Shown one piece after another: positions 1 through 7,274 of a stretch of 64,000 nucleotides of DNA. How positions within the stretch are numbered: position 1 is the stretch's first letter; every line of letters begins with the position of its first letter. The stretch is from Thiofaba sp039822285 (lineage in GTDB: Bacteria; Pseudomonadota; Gammaproteobacteria; Halothiobacillales; Halothiobacillaceae): the NCBI RefSeq assembly GCF_039822285.1, contig NZ_JBAJEY010000001.1, forward strand, positions 62,001 to 126,000, written 5' to 3'. Under the pieces are notes generated by a model that saw only the letters and a list, made by a program, of their open reading frames with translations, did not search any database and was not told the DNA's origin. The position numbers were made by a program, and so were the translations under genes.

Positions 1-1545
1 CACGCGATCCGCGCCCTCATGGACTTGGCCCCGAAGACCGCGCTCGTGCGGCGCGGAGACGAGGAGATACGGATCCCGGTCGAGCAGATCCGGGTGGGCG
101 ATGTCTTCATCGTGCTGCCGGGCGAGTCGGTCGCCACTGACGGCGAGGTGGTCGACGGTCATTCCAGCGTGAACCAGGCGCCGGTGACCGGCGAATCCGT
201 GCCGGTCGAGAAACTGCCGGGCAGCCAGGTGTTCGCCGCCACCCTCAACGGCGAGGGCGCGCTCACGGTGCGTGCCGCCAAGACCTTCGCCGACAACACC
301 CTCTCGCGCATCATCCATCTGGTGGAAGCCGCGCAGGCGAGCAAGGGCCGCAGTCAACGCTTCATCGAGCGCTTCGGCAAGCGCTACAGCCCCTCCGTCC
401 TGGGCGTGGGCATCCTCATCGGCCTTTTGCCGCCGCTGTTCGGCCTGCCTTGGGAGGACTGGCTCACCCGCGCCACCGTGTTCATCGTCGCCGCCGCCCC
501 TTGCGCCCTGGTGATCTCCGTCCCCATCACGCTGGTCGCCGCCATCGGCACCGCCGGCCGCAACGGCCTGTTGATCAAGGGCGGCGTGCATCTGGAGAAC
601 CTGGCCAAGGTGCGGGTGGTGGCCCTGGACAAGACCGGCACGCTCACCCTGGGCCGGCCGCAGGTCACGGATGTGATCCCGCTGGACGGGCAAAGCGAAC
701 GCGAGGTACTGGCCGCGGCCGCCGCCCTCGAACTGCGCTCGCAGCACCCCCTGGCGCAGGCCGTGCTGGAGCGGGCCAAGAGCGAGGGCATCGCGGTCAA
801 CCCGGCCCAAGATTTCCTGTCCCTCACCGGCGCGGGCGCCCGCGGCCGGATCGAAGGCGTCGACCACTATGTAGGAAACCCACGGCTCTTCGAGGGGCTG
901 GGCGTTCCGGTGGCCGCCGCGATGCCCCGCATCGAAGCCTTGCAGCGGGAAGGCAAGACCGTGGTGCTGGTCGGCACCGATCGAGCCCTCGACGGCCTGA
1001 TCGCCATCGCCGATCCGCTGCGGCCGGAGGCGGTCCGGGCCGTCGCCGAGCTCAAGCGCGCCGGCATCGAGCGGGTGGTCATGCTGACCGGCGACAATCC
1101 CTTGGCGGCGGAAGCGATCGCCAGGCAGGTGGGTGTGGACGAGGTGTTCGCCGAGCTTTCCCCGGAGGGCAAGACGCGCAAGGTCGCCGAGCTGGAGGCG
1201 CGCCACGGCAAGGTGGTGATGGTCGGCGATGGCGTGAACGACGCGCCCGCACTGGCGGCGGCCCACGTCGGCGTCGCCATGGGCGCGGCGGGCACCGACG
1301 TCGCGCTGGAGACGGCGGACGTGGCGCTGATGAGCGACAACCTCGCGCGGCTGCCCTATCTGATTTCCTTCAGCCGCCGAACCTGGCAGGTGATCCGGCA
1401 GAACCTCGCCCTGTCCGCGGTGGTGATCGGCGGCCTGATCGCGGGCGCGGTGGGCGGCTATTTCACCCTGCCGATCGCGGTGCTGGCGCACGAGATCAGC
1501 GAGTTCGTGGTGATCGGAAGCGGCCTGCGCATGCTGCGCCGCTGA
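1..1545 (+). CDS. Heavy-metal translocating P1B-type ATPase, 5'-truncated by window edge
   Basis: The reading frame is open from base 1 (HAIRAL before the first Met), so the N-terminus lies outside. Family hallmarks are in order: actuator TGES, membrane motif APC at 496-504, phosphorylation site DKTGT (Asp codon 628-630), TGDN, and the hinge GDGVNDAP. It should export a metal ion across the inner membrane using ATP. Two motifs are odd. The usual CPC, CPH or SPC is APC, and the last helix reads HEISE where P1B-4 pumps have HEGGT-like residues. That suggests a P1B-4-like variant whose metal cannot be predicted. It leads an apparent operon with DUF302, Met-rich and cytochrome genes. The family is certain; the substrate is unknown. 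Confidence 0.93.
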   Translation, partial: HAIRALMDLAPKTALVRRGDEEIRIPVEQIRVGDVFIVLPGESVATDGEVVDGHSSVNQAPVTGESVPVEKLPGSQVFAATLNGEGALTVRAAKTFADNTLSRIIHLVEAAQASKGRSQRFIERFGKRYSPSVLGVGILIGLLPPLFGLPWEDWLTRATVFIVAAAPCALVISVPITLVAAIGTAGRNGLLIKGGVHLENLAKVRVVALDKTGTLTLGRPQVTDVIPLDGQSEREVLAAAAALELRSQHPLAQAVLERAKSEGIAVNPAQDFLSLTGAGARGRIEGVDHYVGNPRLFEGLGVPVAAAMPRIEALQREGKTVVLVGTDRALDGLIAIADPLRPEAVRAVAELKRAGIERVVMLTGDNPLAAEAIARQVGVDEVFAELSPEGKTRKVAELEARHGKVVMVGDGVNDAPALAAAHVGVAMGAAGTDVALETADVALMSDNLARLPYLISFSRRTWQVIRQNLALSAVVIGGLIAGAVGGYFTLPIAVLAHEISEFVVIGSGLRMLRR

Positions 1546-1574
1546 ACAGCAATTCCAACCCAAGGAGCGTTGTC

Positions 1575-1967
1575 ATGGATATCAAGTACGGTTTCGGCAA
1601 GACGGTGGAGCTGACCTTCGATCAAGCGATCGAGCGCGTCACCCAGGCCCTGCAGGCCGAAGGCTTCGGCGTGCTGGCCGACATCGACGTCGCCGGCGCG
1701 ATGAAGAAAAAGCTCAACCAGGACATGCCGCCCTACCGAATTCTCGGCGCATGCAATCCGCCGCTCGCGCATCGGGCCCTGACGGTGGAGCCGTCCATCG
1801 GGCTGCTCCTGCCCTGCAACGTGGTGGTGCGCCAGGATGATGCAGGCAAGGTGCATGTCGAGTTCATGGACCCCAACGCCGTGCTGGACCTGGTCGGCAA
1901 ACCGGATATCACTCAGCTGGCCGGTGAGGTGAGGCAGCGGCTGCAGCGGGTGATGCAGGCGCTGTAG
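1575..1967 (+). CDS. DUF302 domain protein
   Basis: A 130-residue soluble protein preceded by AAGGAG with good spacing, 29 bases after the ATPase stop. Its compact alpha/beta sequence, with the conserved core from about residue 50 (PPYRILGACNPPLAHRAL) to the C-terminal helix, matches the DUF302 family. That family has no established biochemistry but often sits beside metal-stress and sulfur-oxidation genes. There is no signal peptide or membrane segment, so it is probably cytoplasmic. The single Cys in GACNPP is a typical conserved family position. Co-transcription with the ATPase suggests a role in the same metal response, which is inference. Confidence 0.85.
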   Translation: MDIKYGFGKTVELTFDQAIERVTQALQAEGFGVLADIDVAGAMKKKLNQDMPPYRILGACNPPLAHRALTVEPSIGLLLPCNVVVRQDDAGKVHVEFMDPNAVLDLVGKPDITQLAGEVRQRLQRVMQAL

Positions 1968-2016
1968 CCCCGGGCGAAAAGCGTCTTTCAGCCCGGGGCG
2001 AACGAGGAGCGTGGAG

Positions 2017-2706
2017 ATGAGAACAACTCGACGAGGCATTTCAAGGCTAACGGCCGGTGCAGCCGTCGCGTTCTCGTTGCTCGTCTCATCCCTCGCTGTT
2101 GGCCTTGCCCGTGCGGAGGGGGCAACAAAATTGGCGCAAGACATGATGGGGCCGGGAATGATGGGCCCCATGCACAGGAACATGATGCAGCGGATGATGG
2201 GGGGCGCGCTGCCGCCCGGCATCGATCCCGCGCTGCTGCCCGAGCCGGATTCGGCAGGCGCGAGGATACTGCAGTATTACTGCGTGCAATGCCACAACCT
2301 GCCCGGCCCGGGCATGCACACCGCCGCCGGATGGCCGCGGGTGCTGGGCCGCATGAACATGCGCATGCGGATGATGGGCGGCATGATGGGTGGAATGATG
2401 GGGGTGGTGGCCCCGAGCAGGGTAGAACTGGACATCCTGCTCGACTATCTGCAGAAGCACGCCCAGGAACCGATCGACGCGGCCAAATACCCGGACCTGA
2501 ACACGCAGGCGGGCCAGGCGTTCAGCACCTCCTGCGTGCAGTGCCACGCGCTGCCGGACCCGCGTCAGCACACCGCGCAGGAGTGGCCGGCGGTGGTCGG
2601 CCGGATGCGCGGGCACGAGGCGGCAATGGGAAAGTTCGTCCCGGACAAGACGACGACGGCCGAGATTATCGACTTCTTGCGGCGGCATGGCCGCACCCGG
2701 GAATGA
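2017..2706 (+). CDS. Met-rich dihaem c-type cytochrome, secreted
   Basis: A 229-residue protein with an N-terminal signal peptide (RTTRR, hydrophobic stretch, cleavage near ARA, about residue 33). Two haem c sites, both CVQCH, lie near residues 89-93 and 173-177, each followed by an xLPxPxxHTAxxWP block, so the haem domains are an internal duplication. Between signal and haems, and again at residues 113-129, are Met-dense tracts (MMGPGMMGPM, MRMRMMGGMMGGMMG) that could bind Cu(I). The ATG at 2017 is chosen over an upstream in-frame GTG because GAGGAG at 2004-2009 is correctly spaced. Probably a periplasmic electron carrier or metal-binding cytochrome in the same operon. Redox partner unknown. 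Confidence 0.85.
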   Translation: MRTTRRGISRLTAGAAVAFSLLVSSLAVGLARAEGATKLAQDMMGPGMMGPMHRNMMQRMMGGALPPGIDPALLPEPDSAGARILQYYCVQCHNLPGPGMHTAAGWPRVLGRMNMRMRMMGGMMGGMMGVVAPSRVELDILLDYLQKHAQEPIDAAKYPDLNTQAGQAFSTSCVQCHALPDPRQHTAQEWPAVVGRMRGHEAAMGKFVPDKTTTAEIIDFLRRHGRTRE

Positions 2707-2718
2707 AAGGCTAAGAAG

Positions 2719-2967
2719 ATGATGATGGATTACGGCATGGGCTGGGGATGGGGATTCGGCTGGATCTGGATGATCCTGCTCTGGCTGGTGCCGGTACTGC
2801 TCGTGCTGGCCGCCATCAAGTATCTGTTGGGCGGCAGAAGCCGAACGGGCACGGGCGCTCGCCAGGGCGATGACCGGGCCTTGGCTATCCTTGAAGAAAA
2901 ATACGCGCGGGGGGAAATCGATCGCGACGAGTTCTTGCAGAAGCGCGACGACTTGAAGGGGGGATAG
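2719..2967 (+). CDS. Small membrane protein with SHOCT domain
   Basis: 82 residues starting 12 bases after the cytochrome stop. The N-terminus is Gly/Trp/Met-rich (MMMDYGMGWGWG), then comes one transmembrane segment at about residues 13-38, then a basic linker. The C-terminal 30 residues read as a SHOCT domain (LAILEEKYARGEIDRDEFLQKRDDL), a short motif found at the end of many bacterial membrane proteins and thought to mediate oligomerisation or protein contacts. Function is unknown; the operon context suggests a metal or envelope stress role. Confidence 0.85.
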   Translation: MMMDYGMGWGWGFGWIWMILLWLVPVLLVLAAIKYLLGGRSRTGTGARQGDDRALAILEEKYARGEIDRDEFLQKRDDLKGG

Positions 2968-3019
2968 GCCCCGGTCCAAGGACCGGGTTGTGCAATTTCC
3001 ACCAGTAAAGGAGATGCAA

Positions 3020-3676
3020 ATGAACACCAAGCAAAAACTCGTTGGCGCGCTTGCCGCGATGGCGCTTTTGGGAACCGTGGCCAGCGCTTCGGCTCAGCAA
3101 GGGCAACCGTACTACGGCTACGGCATGGGACCCGGCATGATGGGCGGATGGTGCCCGATGTGCGGCATGGGGCCGGGGATGATGGGCATGGGACCGGGCA
3201 TGATGGGTCCCGGCATGATGGGCATGGGTCCCCGCGGGATGTGGGGGGATTGGGATGACTGGGACGACCGCTACATGGGCCGTGGCATGATGGGCCCTGG
3301 CATGATGGGCCCTGGCATGATGGGCCCCGGAATGATGGGCCCCGGAATGATGGGCGGATACGGCTATGGCCCGGCGCTCGACCTCACGGAGCAGCAGCAG
3401 GCCAAGATCGCACAGATCCAGGAGGACTTCCGCAAGAAGCAGGGGGACCTGGCGGCGAAGATGGATGCCGAGCAAGCCAAGCTCAACGAAATCTACTACT
3501 CCGGGAAGCGTGACCCCGCCGCGATCGACAACCAATACAAGAAGATTTACGACCTGCGACGGCAGATGATCCAGATCCAGGTCGATGCGCAGAATCGCAT
3601 GGACGCGGTGCTCACCCCCGAGCAGAAGGAGCGGCTGCGCGGTTACTACGGCGGGCGGGGCGGGATGATGCGGTAG
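3020..3676 (+). CDS. Spy/CpxP-like periplasmic protein with PGMMG repeats
   Basis: A 218-residue protein. AAAGGAG at 3007-3013 is six bases before ATG 3020, which is preferred over the in-frame ATG at 3014. A signal peptide (cleavage after SASA, about residue 23) leads into a Met/Gly/Pro-rich region with eight PGMMG units, one CPMC pair and an acidic DWDDWDD block. The C-terminal half is helical and charged (LTEQQQAKIAQIQEDFRKKQ and a later TPEQKERL), as in the Spy/CpxP/ZraP LTxxQ family of periplasmic chaperones and metal sensors. Likely a periplasmic Cu(I)- or metal-buffering chaperone; the ion is inferred only from Met and Cys content. Confidence 0.85.
   Translation: MNTKQKLVGALAAMALLGTVASASAQQGQPYYGYGMGPGMMGGWCPMCGMGPGMMGMGPGMMGPGMMGMGPRGMWGDWDDWDDRYMGRGMMGPGMMGPGMMGPGMMGPGMMGGYGYGPALDLTEQQQAKIAQIQEDFRKKQGDLAAKMDAEQAKLNEIYYSGKRDPAAIDNQYKKIYDLRRQMIQIQVDAQNRMDAVLTPEQKERLRGYYGGRGGMMR
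3284..3358 (+). repeat. Five tandem 15-bp units encoding GMMGP
   Basis: Five consecutive 15-base units (GGCATGATGGGCCCT and close variants) lie in frame within the Met-rich gene and encode the terminal run of PGMMG units. Units one and two are identical, and later ones differ by one or a few bases. Copy number is probably variable by slippage, which would change the number of Met ligands without breaking the frame. Confidence 0.85.
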
Positions 3677-3688
3677 CCGGCCACAGCC

Positions 3689-4239
3689 GGCCACGTTAAC
3701 GGTGACTGGGCCGTGCTCGAGCCGGTCGACGCCGACTACCGGCCGACTCTACCGGGCACGCCGTCGCACACGGTCCTGCTGAGTAATCTCGCCAGCCGGG
3801 TACAGCCGATCCTGCGCTACGACCTCGGGGACAGCATCCTGCAGCGGCCCGATCCCTGTCCCTGCGGCAATCCACTGCCCGCGATCCGCGTGCAGGGCCG
3901 CTCCGCCGATGTGCTCTCATTTACGACAGAACGCGGCGAGCGTGTCTTTATCCCTCCGCTGGCGTTGGAGCTTGACCATATCTCTGGCGTCGAGCTGTCG
4001 CAGATCGTGCAGACTGCACCGATGCGTCTGCGCGTGCGCCTGCGTCCCGCGCCCGGCGCCGACCCGGAGCGCATGTGGGGGAGGCTGTGCGTAGTGGGAT
4101 CGCGTGCCTGCTCATCGAGCACCGGCTCGATCAGGTCGCGGTCGAGCGCGCCGAGGAGCCGCCTGCGCAATCCAGCGGCGGAAAGTACCGCACCGTCATT
4201 CCGCTACCTCCCGAGGGCGCCCCGACCACGCAGGGTTGA
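3689..4239 (+). pseudogene. Remnant of CapK/phenylacetate-CoA ligase-like adenylate-forming enzyme
   Basis: The C-terminal part of a CapK/coenzyme F390 synthetase-like enzyme is recognisable: the block from GHVNGDWAVLEPVD, then LRYDLGDS, PCPCGNPLPAIRVQGRSADVL. There is no start and no N-terminal ATP-binding half. At the G run 4076-4080 the frame breaks. The first frame runs into low-complexity sequence, while the next frame carries the family-like ending (GIACLLIEHRLDQVAVERAE) to the stop at 4237-4239. Adding one G restores continuity. Truncated and frameshifted, so non-functional. It lies between the metal operon and ssrA, consistent with island debris. Confidence 0.8.
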
Positions 4240-4482
4240 GGCTATGTCTGGTTTGGGTGAGCGATGCACTCATCCAACCGGTTGAACGGTCAGCACGTAA
4301 CTTGTTGATATTGAATGGTGCCGTCGGCGCTCCCTGTTGACTTCGACCTTTCGCCGGGGAGCAGGGCCGGAGAGAAAAACGGCGCGGAGAGAGCGAAATG
4401 GGGCCCGAGGCAGGCGAGACGGCCGGGGAAGGAAGTCCGCAGGAATCCGCAGGAGTCCCCGCGAACGCGCGGGAGCGCGCAA
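4240..4482. other. Non-coding stretch between pseudogene and ssrA terminator
   Basis: About 240 bases with no credible gene. Short open frames here lack ribosome sites and family resemblance. The 3' part is purine- and GC-rich with short direct repeats (CCGCAGGAATCCGCAGGAG). No attachment-site copy of the ssrA 3' end is visible in it. Confidence 0.5.
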
Positions 4483-4515
4483 GAAAAAAGGCCAACCGAG
4501 AACGGTTGACCTTTA
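4483..4515 (-). terminator. Rho-independent terminator of ssrA
   Basis: Read on the minus strand, AAGGTCAACCG and CGGTTGGCCTT pair around a short loop and are followed by a T run, immediately after the tmRNA CCA end. This is the canonical position for an ssrA terminator. Confidence 0.85.
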
Positions 4516-4520
4516 TATAT

Positions 4521-4887
4521 TGGTGGAGGCGGCGGGAATTGAACCCGCGTCCGCAAGCCCTCCGCTGTTGGTACTACATGCTTAGTCTCGCCTACGGGTT
4601 TTAACCGGACATCCTCCGACGGACAGGATGATGAACGGCGAGCCCTGAAGTTTTAGCTTTGCGCTCTCGGGCAGGGCGCTCAGCGATTCTGTAATGGATG
4701 ACCCCTGAATGGCCTTGCGGCCTCCGGACTTACAGACAAGAACCGGTCAGAGGCCCAGCCGGGTTAAGCGGCCAGGGAGTATACGTCGTCGTTGGCGTAT
4801 ATTTTTTTGCGGTTGGTTTTACGAGGTCACCCGCACCTCGGCATGCACCTCGAGCTTTGCAACCCACGTCGAAGCCAGGTCGCCCCC
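4521..4887 (-). ncRNA. ssrA: tmRNA (transfer-messenger RNA)
   Basis: A 367-nt minus-strand RNA. The 5' end GGGGGCG pairs with CGCCTCC before ACCA at the 3' end, forming the alanyl acceptor stem. A T-arm (GGGTTCAATTCCCGC) precedes it. The tag frame is at 4764-4796: resume codon GCC, then AAC GAC GAC GTA TAC TCC CTG GCC GCT TAA, giving ANDDVYSLAA. The terminal LAA-like degron is slightly altered (SLAA), and the second half differs from the enterobacterial ANDENYALAA. It rescues stalled ribosomes with SmpB. SmpB is not encoded here. Confidence 0.97.
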
Positions 4888-4898
4888 GAAGCATGTTG

Positions 4899-4929
4899 AG
4901 TATGATGAGGCCTGACGGAAAAAGTTCAA
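4899..4929 (-). promoter_or_regulatory. Possible ssrA promoter
   Basis: On the minus strand a TTGAAC box (4924-4929) is followed, 19 bases on, by CATACT (4899-4904), about 11 bases before the mature tmRNA 5' end. The spacing is longer than ideal and the -10 matches four of six bases, so this is only a candidate. Confidence 0.4.
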
Positions 4930-4943
4930 GTGCTGGTCTTCAA

Positions 4944-5306
4944 TCAGGTGCCGCGGAACATGAAGTAGGCGGCACCGACCAGGCACAGGCCTGCCCACAG
5001 GAAGTCGAGTTTGACCTCCTCGTGCATGTAGAACACGGCGAAGGGCAGGAACACCGAGAGGGTGATGACCTCCTGCATGACCTTGAGCTGGGCGAGCGAG
5101 AGCTCGGTGTGGCCGATGCGGTTGGCGGGCACCTGGAGCAGGTATTCGAACAGGGCGATGCCCCAGCTGGCGAGGGCCGCGATCCACCAGGGCTTGTCGT
5201 TCAGGTTCTTGAGGTGGGCGTACCAGGCGAAGGTCATGAAGATGTTCGACAGGATGAGCAACCCTACTGTCTGGACGATCACCGGAAGCTGGGTCAGGGC
5301 ATTCAT
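4944..5306 (-). CDS. DUF486 / DMT-superfamily small membrane protein
   Basis: 120 residues with four predicted transmembrane helices (about residues 8-27, 37-56, 73-92 and 100-117), matching the DUF486 family of small drug/metabolite-transporter-like proteins. Conserved features include FMTFAWYAHLK near the start and the Glu-rich turn MHEEVKLDFLW before the last helix. No substrate is known. Its ATG overlaps the prmB stop by four bases (ATGA), so the two genes are translationally coupled. Confidence 0.85.
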   Translation of the reverse strand: MNALTQLPVIVQTVGLLILSNIFMTFAWYAHLKNLNDKPWWIAALASWGIALFEYLLQVPANRIGHTELSLAQLKVMQEVITLSVFLPFAVFYMHEEVKLDFLWAGLCLVGAAYFMFRGT

Positions 5307-6241
5307 GATTCGAAGTGTCCTGCGTATTCGACCAGTTGTTCGCGGGTGAGCAGGAAGACGCCGTCCTCGCCGTGCTCGAAGCTCAGCCAGGTGAAGGGCA
5401 CGTCCGGCCAGGTGTGTTCCACGTGCTCCTGACTGTTGCCGACTTCGACGATCAAAACGCCTTCGGGTTCAAGGTGCTGCGGGGCCTCGCGCAGGATGCG
5501 GCGCACGATGTCGAGGCCGTCCTCGCCTGCTTCGAGCGCCATACGCGGCTCATGCCAGTATTCGGGGGGGAGGGTGGCCATGTCGCGCGCATCGACATAG
5601 GGCGGGTTGCTGACGATCAGGTCGTAGCGGCGGCCGGCCACGGGGGCGAACAGGTCGCCCAGCAGCAGTTCGACCTGCTCGGTGAGGCCGAGCTTCTCGC
5701 GGTTGAGGCGGGCGAGTTCGAGGGCCTCAAAGGAGAGGTCTACCGCATCGACCTTGGCCTCTGGCAGATAGTGGGCGCAGGCGAGGGCGATGCAGCCTGA
5801 GCCTGTGCATAGGTCGAGGATGGCATGGACGCGCTTGGCCTCCACCCAGGGGGCGAAGCCTTGCTGGATGAGCTCGCCGAATGGCGAGCGCGGGATCAGG
5901 GCGCGCCTGTCGGCATGGAACTCCAGTCCGGCGAACCAGGCCTTGCCGACGAGGTAGGCGGTGGGGATGCGCTCGATGCAGCGCTGGCGCAGCAGTTCGG
6001 CCAAGCGGGTGCGCTCGGTGCCGGTGAGGCGTGCGTCGAGCCACTCCCCGCTAAGGTCGGCCGGCAGGTCCAGGGCCTGCAGGACCAGATAAGCCGCCTC
6101 ATCAAGGGCGTTGTCGGTGCCATGGCCGTAGTGGACCCCATGGCGGGTGAAGGCGGACATGGCCCAGCGCATGAAGTCGCGCAGGGTGAGCAAGTCACGT
6201 GCGGCGTCGTCAAAGGCCTTGCTGTTATCGATCTGTCGCAT
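5303..6241 (-). CDS. prmB: Ribosomal protein L3 N5-glutamine methyltransferase
   Basis: 312 residues. Carries the SAM-binding motif I (ILDLCTGSGCIALA) and the NPPY catalytic tetrapeptide (SNPPYVDARDM) followed by EPRMALEAGEDGLD, the signature of the HemK/PrmB family that methylates glutamine amides. Length and the N-terminal helical region (LLTLRDFMRWAMSAF, HYGHGTDNALDEA) fit PrmB, which modifies ribosomal protein L3, rather than PrmC. Translationally coupled to the downstream DUF486 gene. Divergent from psd, with about 80 bases between the two starts. Confidence 0.95.
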   Translation of the reverse strand: MRQIDNSKAFDDAARDLLTLRDFMRWAMSAFTRHGVHYGHGTDNALDEAAYLVLQALDLPADLSGEWLDARLTGTERTRLAELLRQRCIERIPTAYLVGKAWFAGLEFHADRRALIPRSPFGELIQQGFAPWVEAKRVHAILDLCTGSGCIALACAHYLPEAKVDAVDLSFEALELARLNREKLGLTEQVELLLGDLFAPVAGRRYDLIVSNPPYVDARDMATLPPEYWHEPRMALEAGEDGLDIVRRILREAPQHLEPEGVLIVEVGNSQEHVEHTWPDVPFTWLSFEHGEDGVFLLTREQLVEYAGHFES

Positions 6242-6323
6242 GATTCATTTTTACTCTGGGTCATCGACGCAGCCGGCTTGTGGGCCGGTGTATCATCGTT
6301 TTTTTGGATACAAACCGAGCACC

Positions 6324-7274
6324 ATGTCATCTCCCTTGCGCGACGCCCTGTTCGTTAGTCTGCAATATATCCTGCCGCACCACCTGATCTCACGCAGCGT
6401 GTACGCCATGACGCGTTGGCGCACGCCCTTGGTGGAGCCGGCGATCCGCCTGTTTTGCAGGCATTTCGGCGTCAACCTGGACGAGGCGGCGGAGAGCGAC
6501 CCCGCCTCCTACCGCACCTTCAATGCCTTCTTCACCCGCGCCCTGAAGCCGGGGGTGCGTCCGCTGGCGGAGGGCGAGGCCCTGGCCGCCTGCCCGGTGG
6601 ATGGCGCGATCAGCCAGCTTGGCCGCATCCAGGACGGGCGCATCTTCCAGGCCAAGGGCCACGACTATTCGCTCGTCGAGCTGCTTGGCGGCGATTTGAC
6701 CCGCGCGGAGCCGTTCCGCAACGGCAGCTTCGCCACCATCTACCTCTCCCCGCGCGACTACCACCGCATCCACATGCCGCTGGCGGGTAGGCTGACGGAG
6801 ATGGTGCATGTGCCGGGGCGGCTGTTCTCGGTCAACCCGGTCACGGTCGAGCGCGTGCCGCGCCTGTTCGCCCGCAACGAGCGCGTGGCGGCGCTGTTCG
6901 ACACCGCCGAAGGGCCGCTGGGCATGGTGCTGGTGGGCGCGATGAACGTTGCCGCGATCGAGACCGTCTGGTCCGGTCTTGTCACCCCGCCGCGTGGGCG
7001 CGAGATCGGGGTGTGGCGCTATGGTGATCAGGTGAAGGTGGAACTGGCGCGCGGTGCGGAGATGGGGCGCTTCAATATGGGCTCCACGGTGATCGTGCTG
7101 TTCCCCGAGGGCTTCTCCTTCCGTCCGGACCTTGCGCCCGGTAGGGTGGTGCGCATGGGCGAGGCGTTGGCGCAGCGCGCTGAGTGGCCGCAGTCTGCCC
7201 AGCCGTCAGACACGGTGGATGCCGAAGGCGAGCACCTCATCGAGCCGTCCGGCGCCAAGCAACCGGGCCAGTAA
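6324..7274 (+). CDS. psd: Phosphatidylserine decarboxylase proenzyme
   Basis: 316 residues from ATG 6324; a longer frame upstream overlaps the prmB start and is not credible. Converts phosphatidylserine to phosphatidylethanolamine at the inner membrane. Conserved blocks include SQLGRIQDGRIFQAKGHDYS, the histidine-containing SPRDYHRIHMP, and the self-cleavage site FNMGSTVI, where cleavage at Gly-Ser makes the pyruvoyl group (MGST here instead of the commoner LGST). The last 69 bases overlap the 3' end of epmA on the other strand. Confidence 0.95.
   Translation: MSSPLRDALFVSLQYILPHHLISRSVYAMTRWRTPLVEPAIRLFCRHFGVNLDEAAESDPASYRTFNAFFTRALKPGVRPLAEGEALAACPVDGAISQLGRIQDGRIFQAKGHDYSLVELLGGDLTRAEPFRNGSFATIYLSPRDYHRIHMPLAGRLTEMVHVPGRLFSVNPVTVERVPRLFARNERVAALFDTAEGPLGMVLVGAMNVAAIETVWSGLVTPPRGREIGVWRYGDQVKVELARGAEMGRFNMGSTVIVLFPEGFSFRPDLAPGRVVRMGEALAQRAEWPQSAQPSDTVDAEGEHLIEPSGAKQPGQ

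Noticed and set aside
450..1550. Arg/Gly-rich frame overlapping the P1B ATPase
   Set aside because: Shadow of the ATPase gene in another frame. Only its 3' part, from 1575, corresponds to a real gene (DUF302).
3284..3358. Tandem repeat considered as a CRISPR-like array
   Set aside because: 15-bp units without spacers, in frame within a secreted Met-rich protein; a coding repeat.
4398..4915. Short open frames across the ssrA region
   Set aside because: They lie on or opposite a structurally complete tmRNA and lack ribosome sites.
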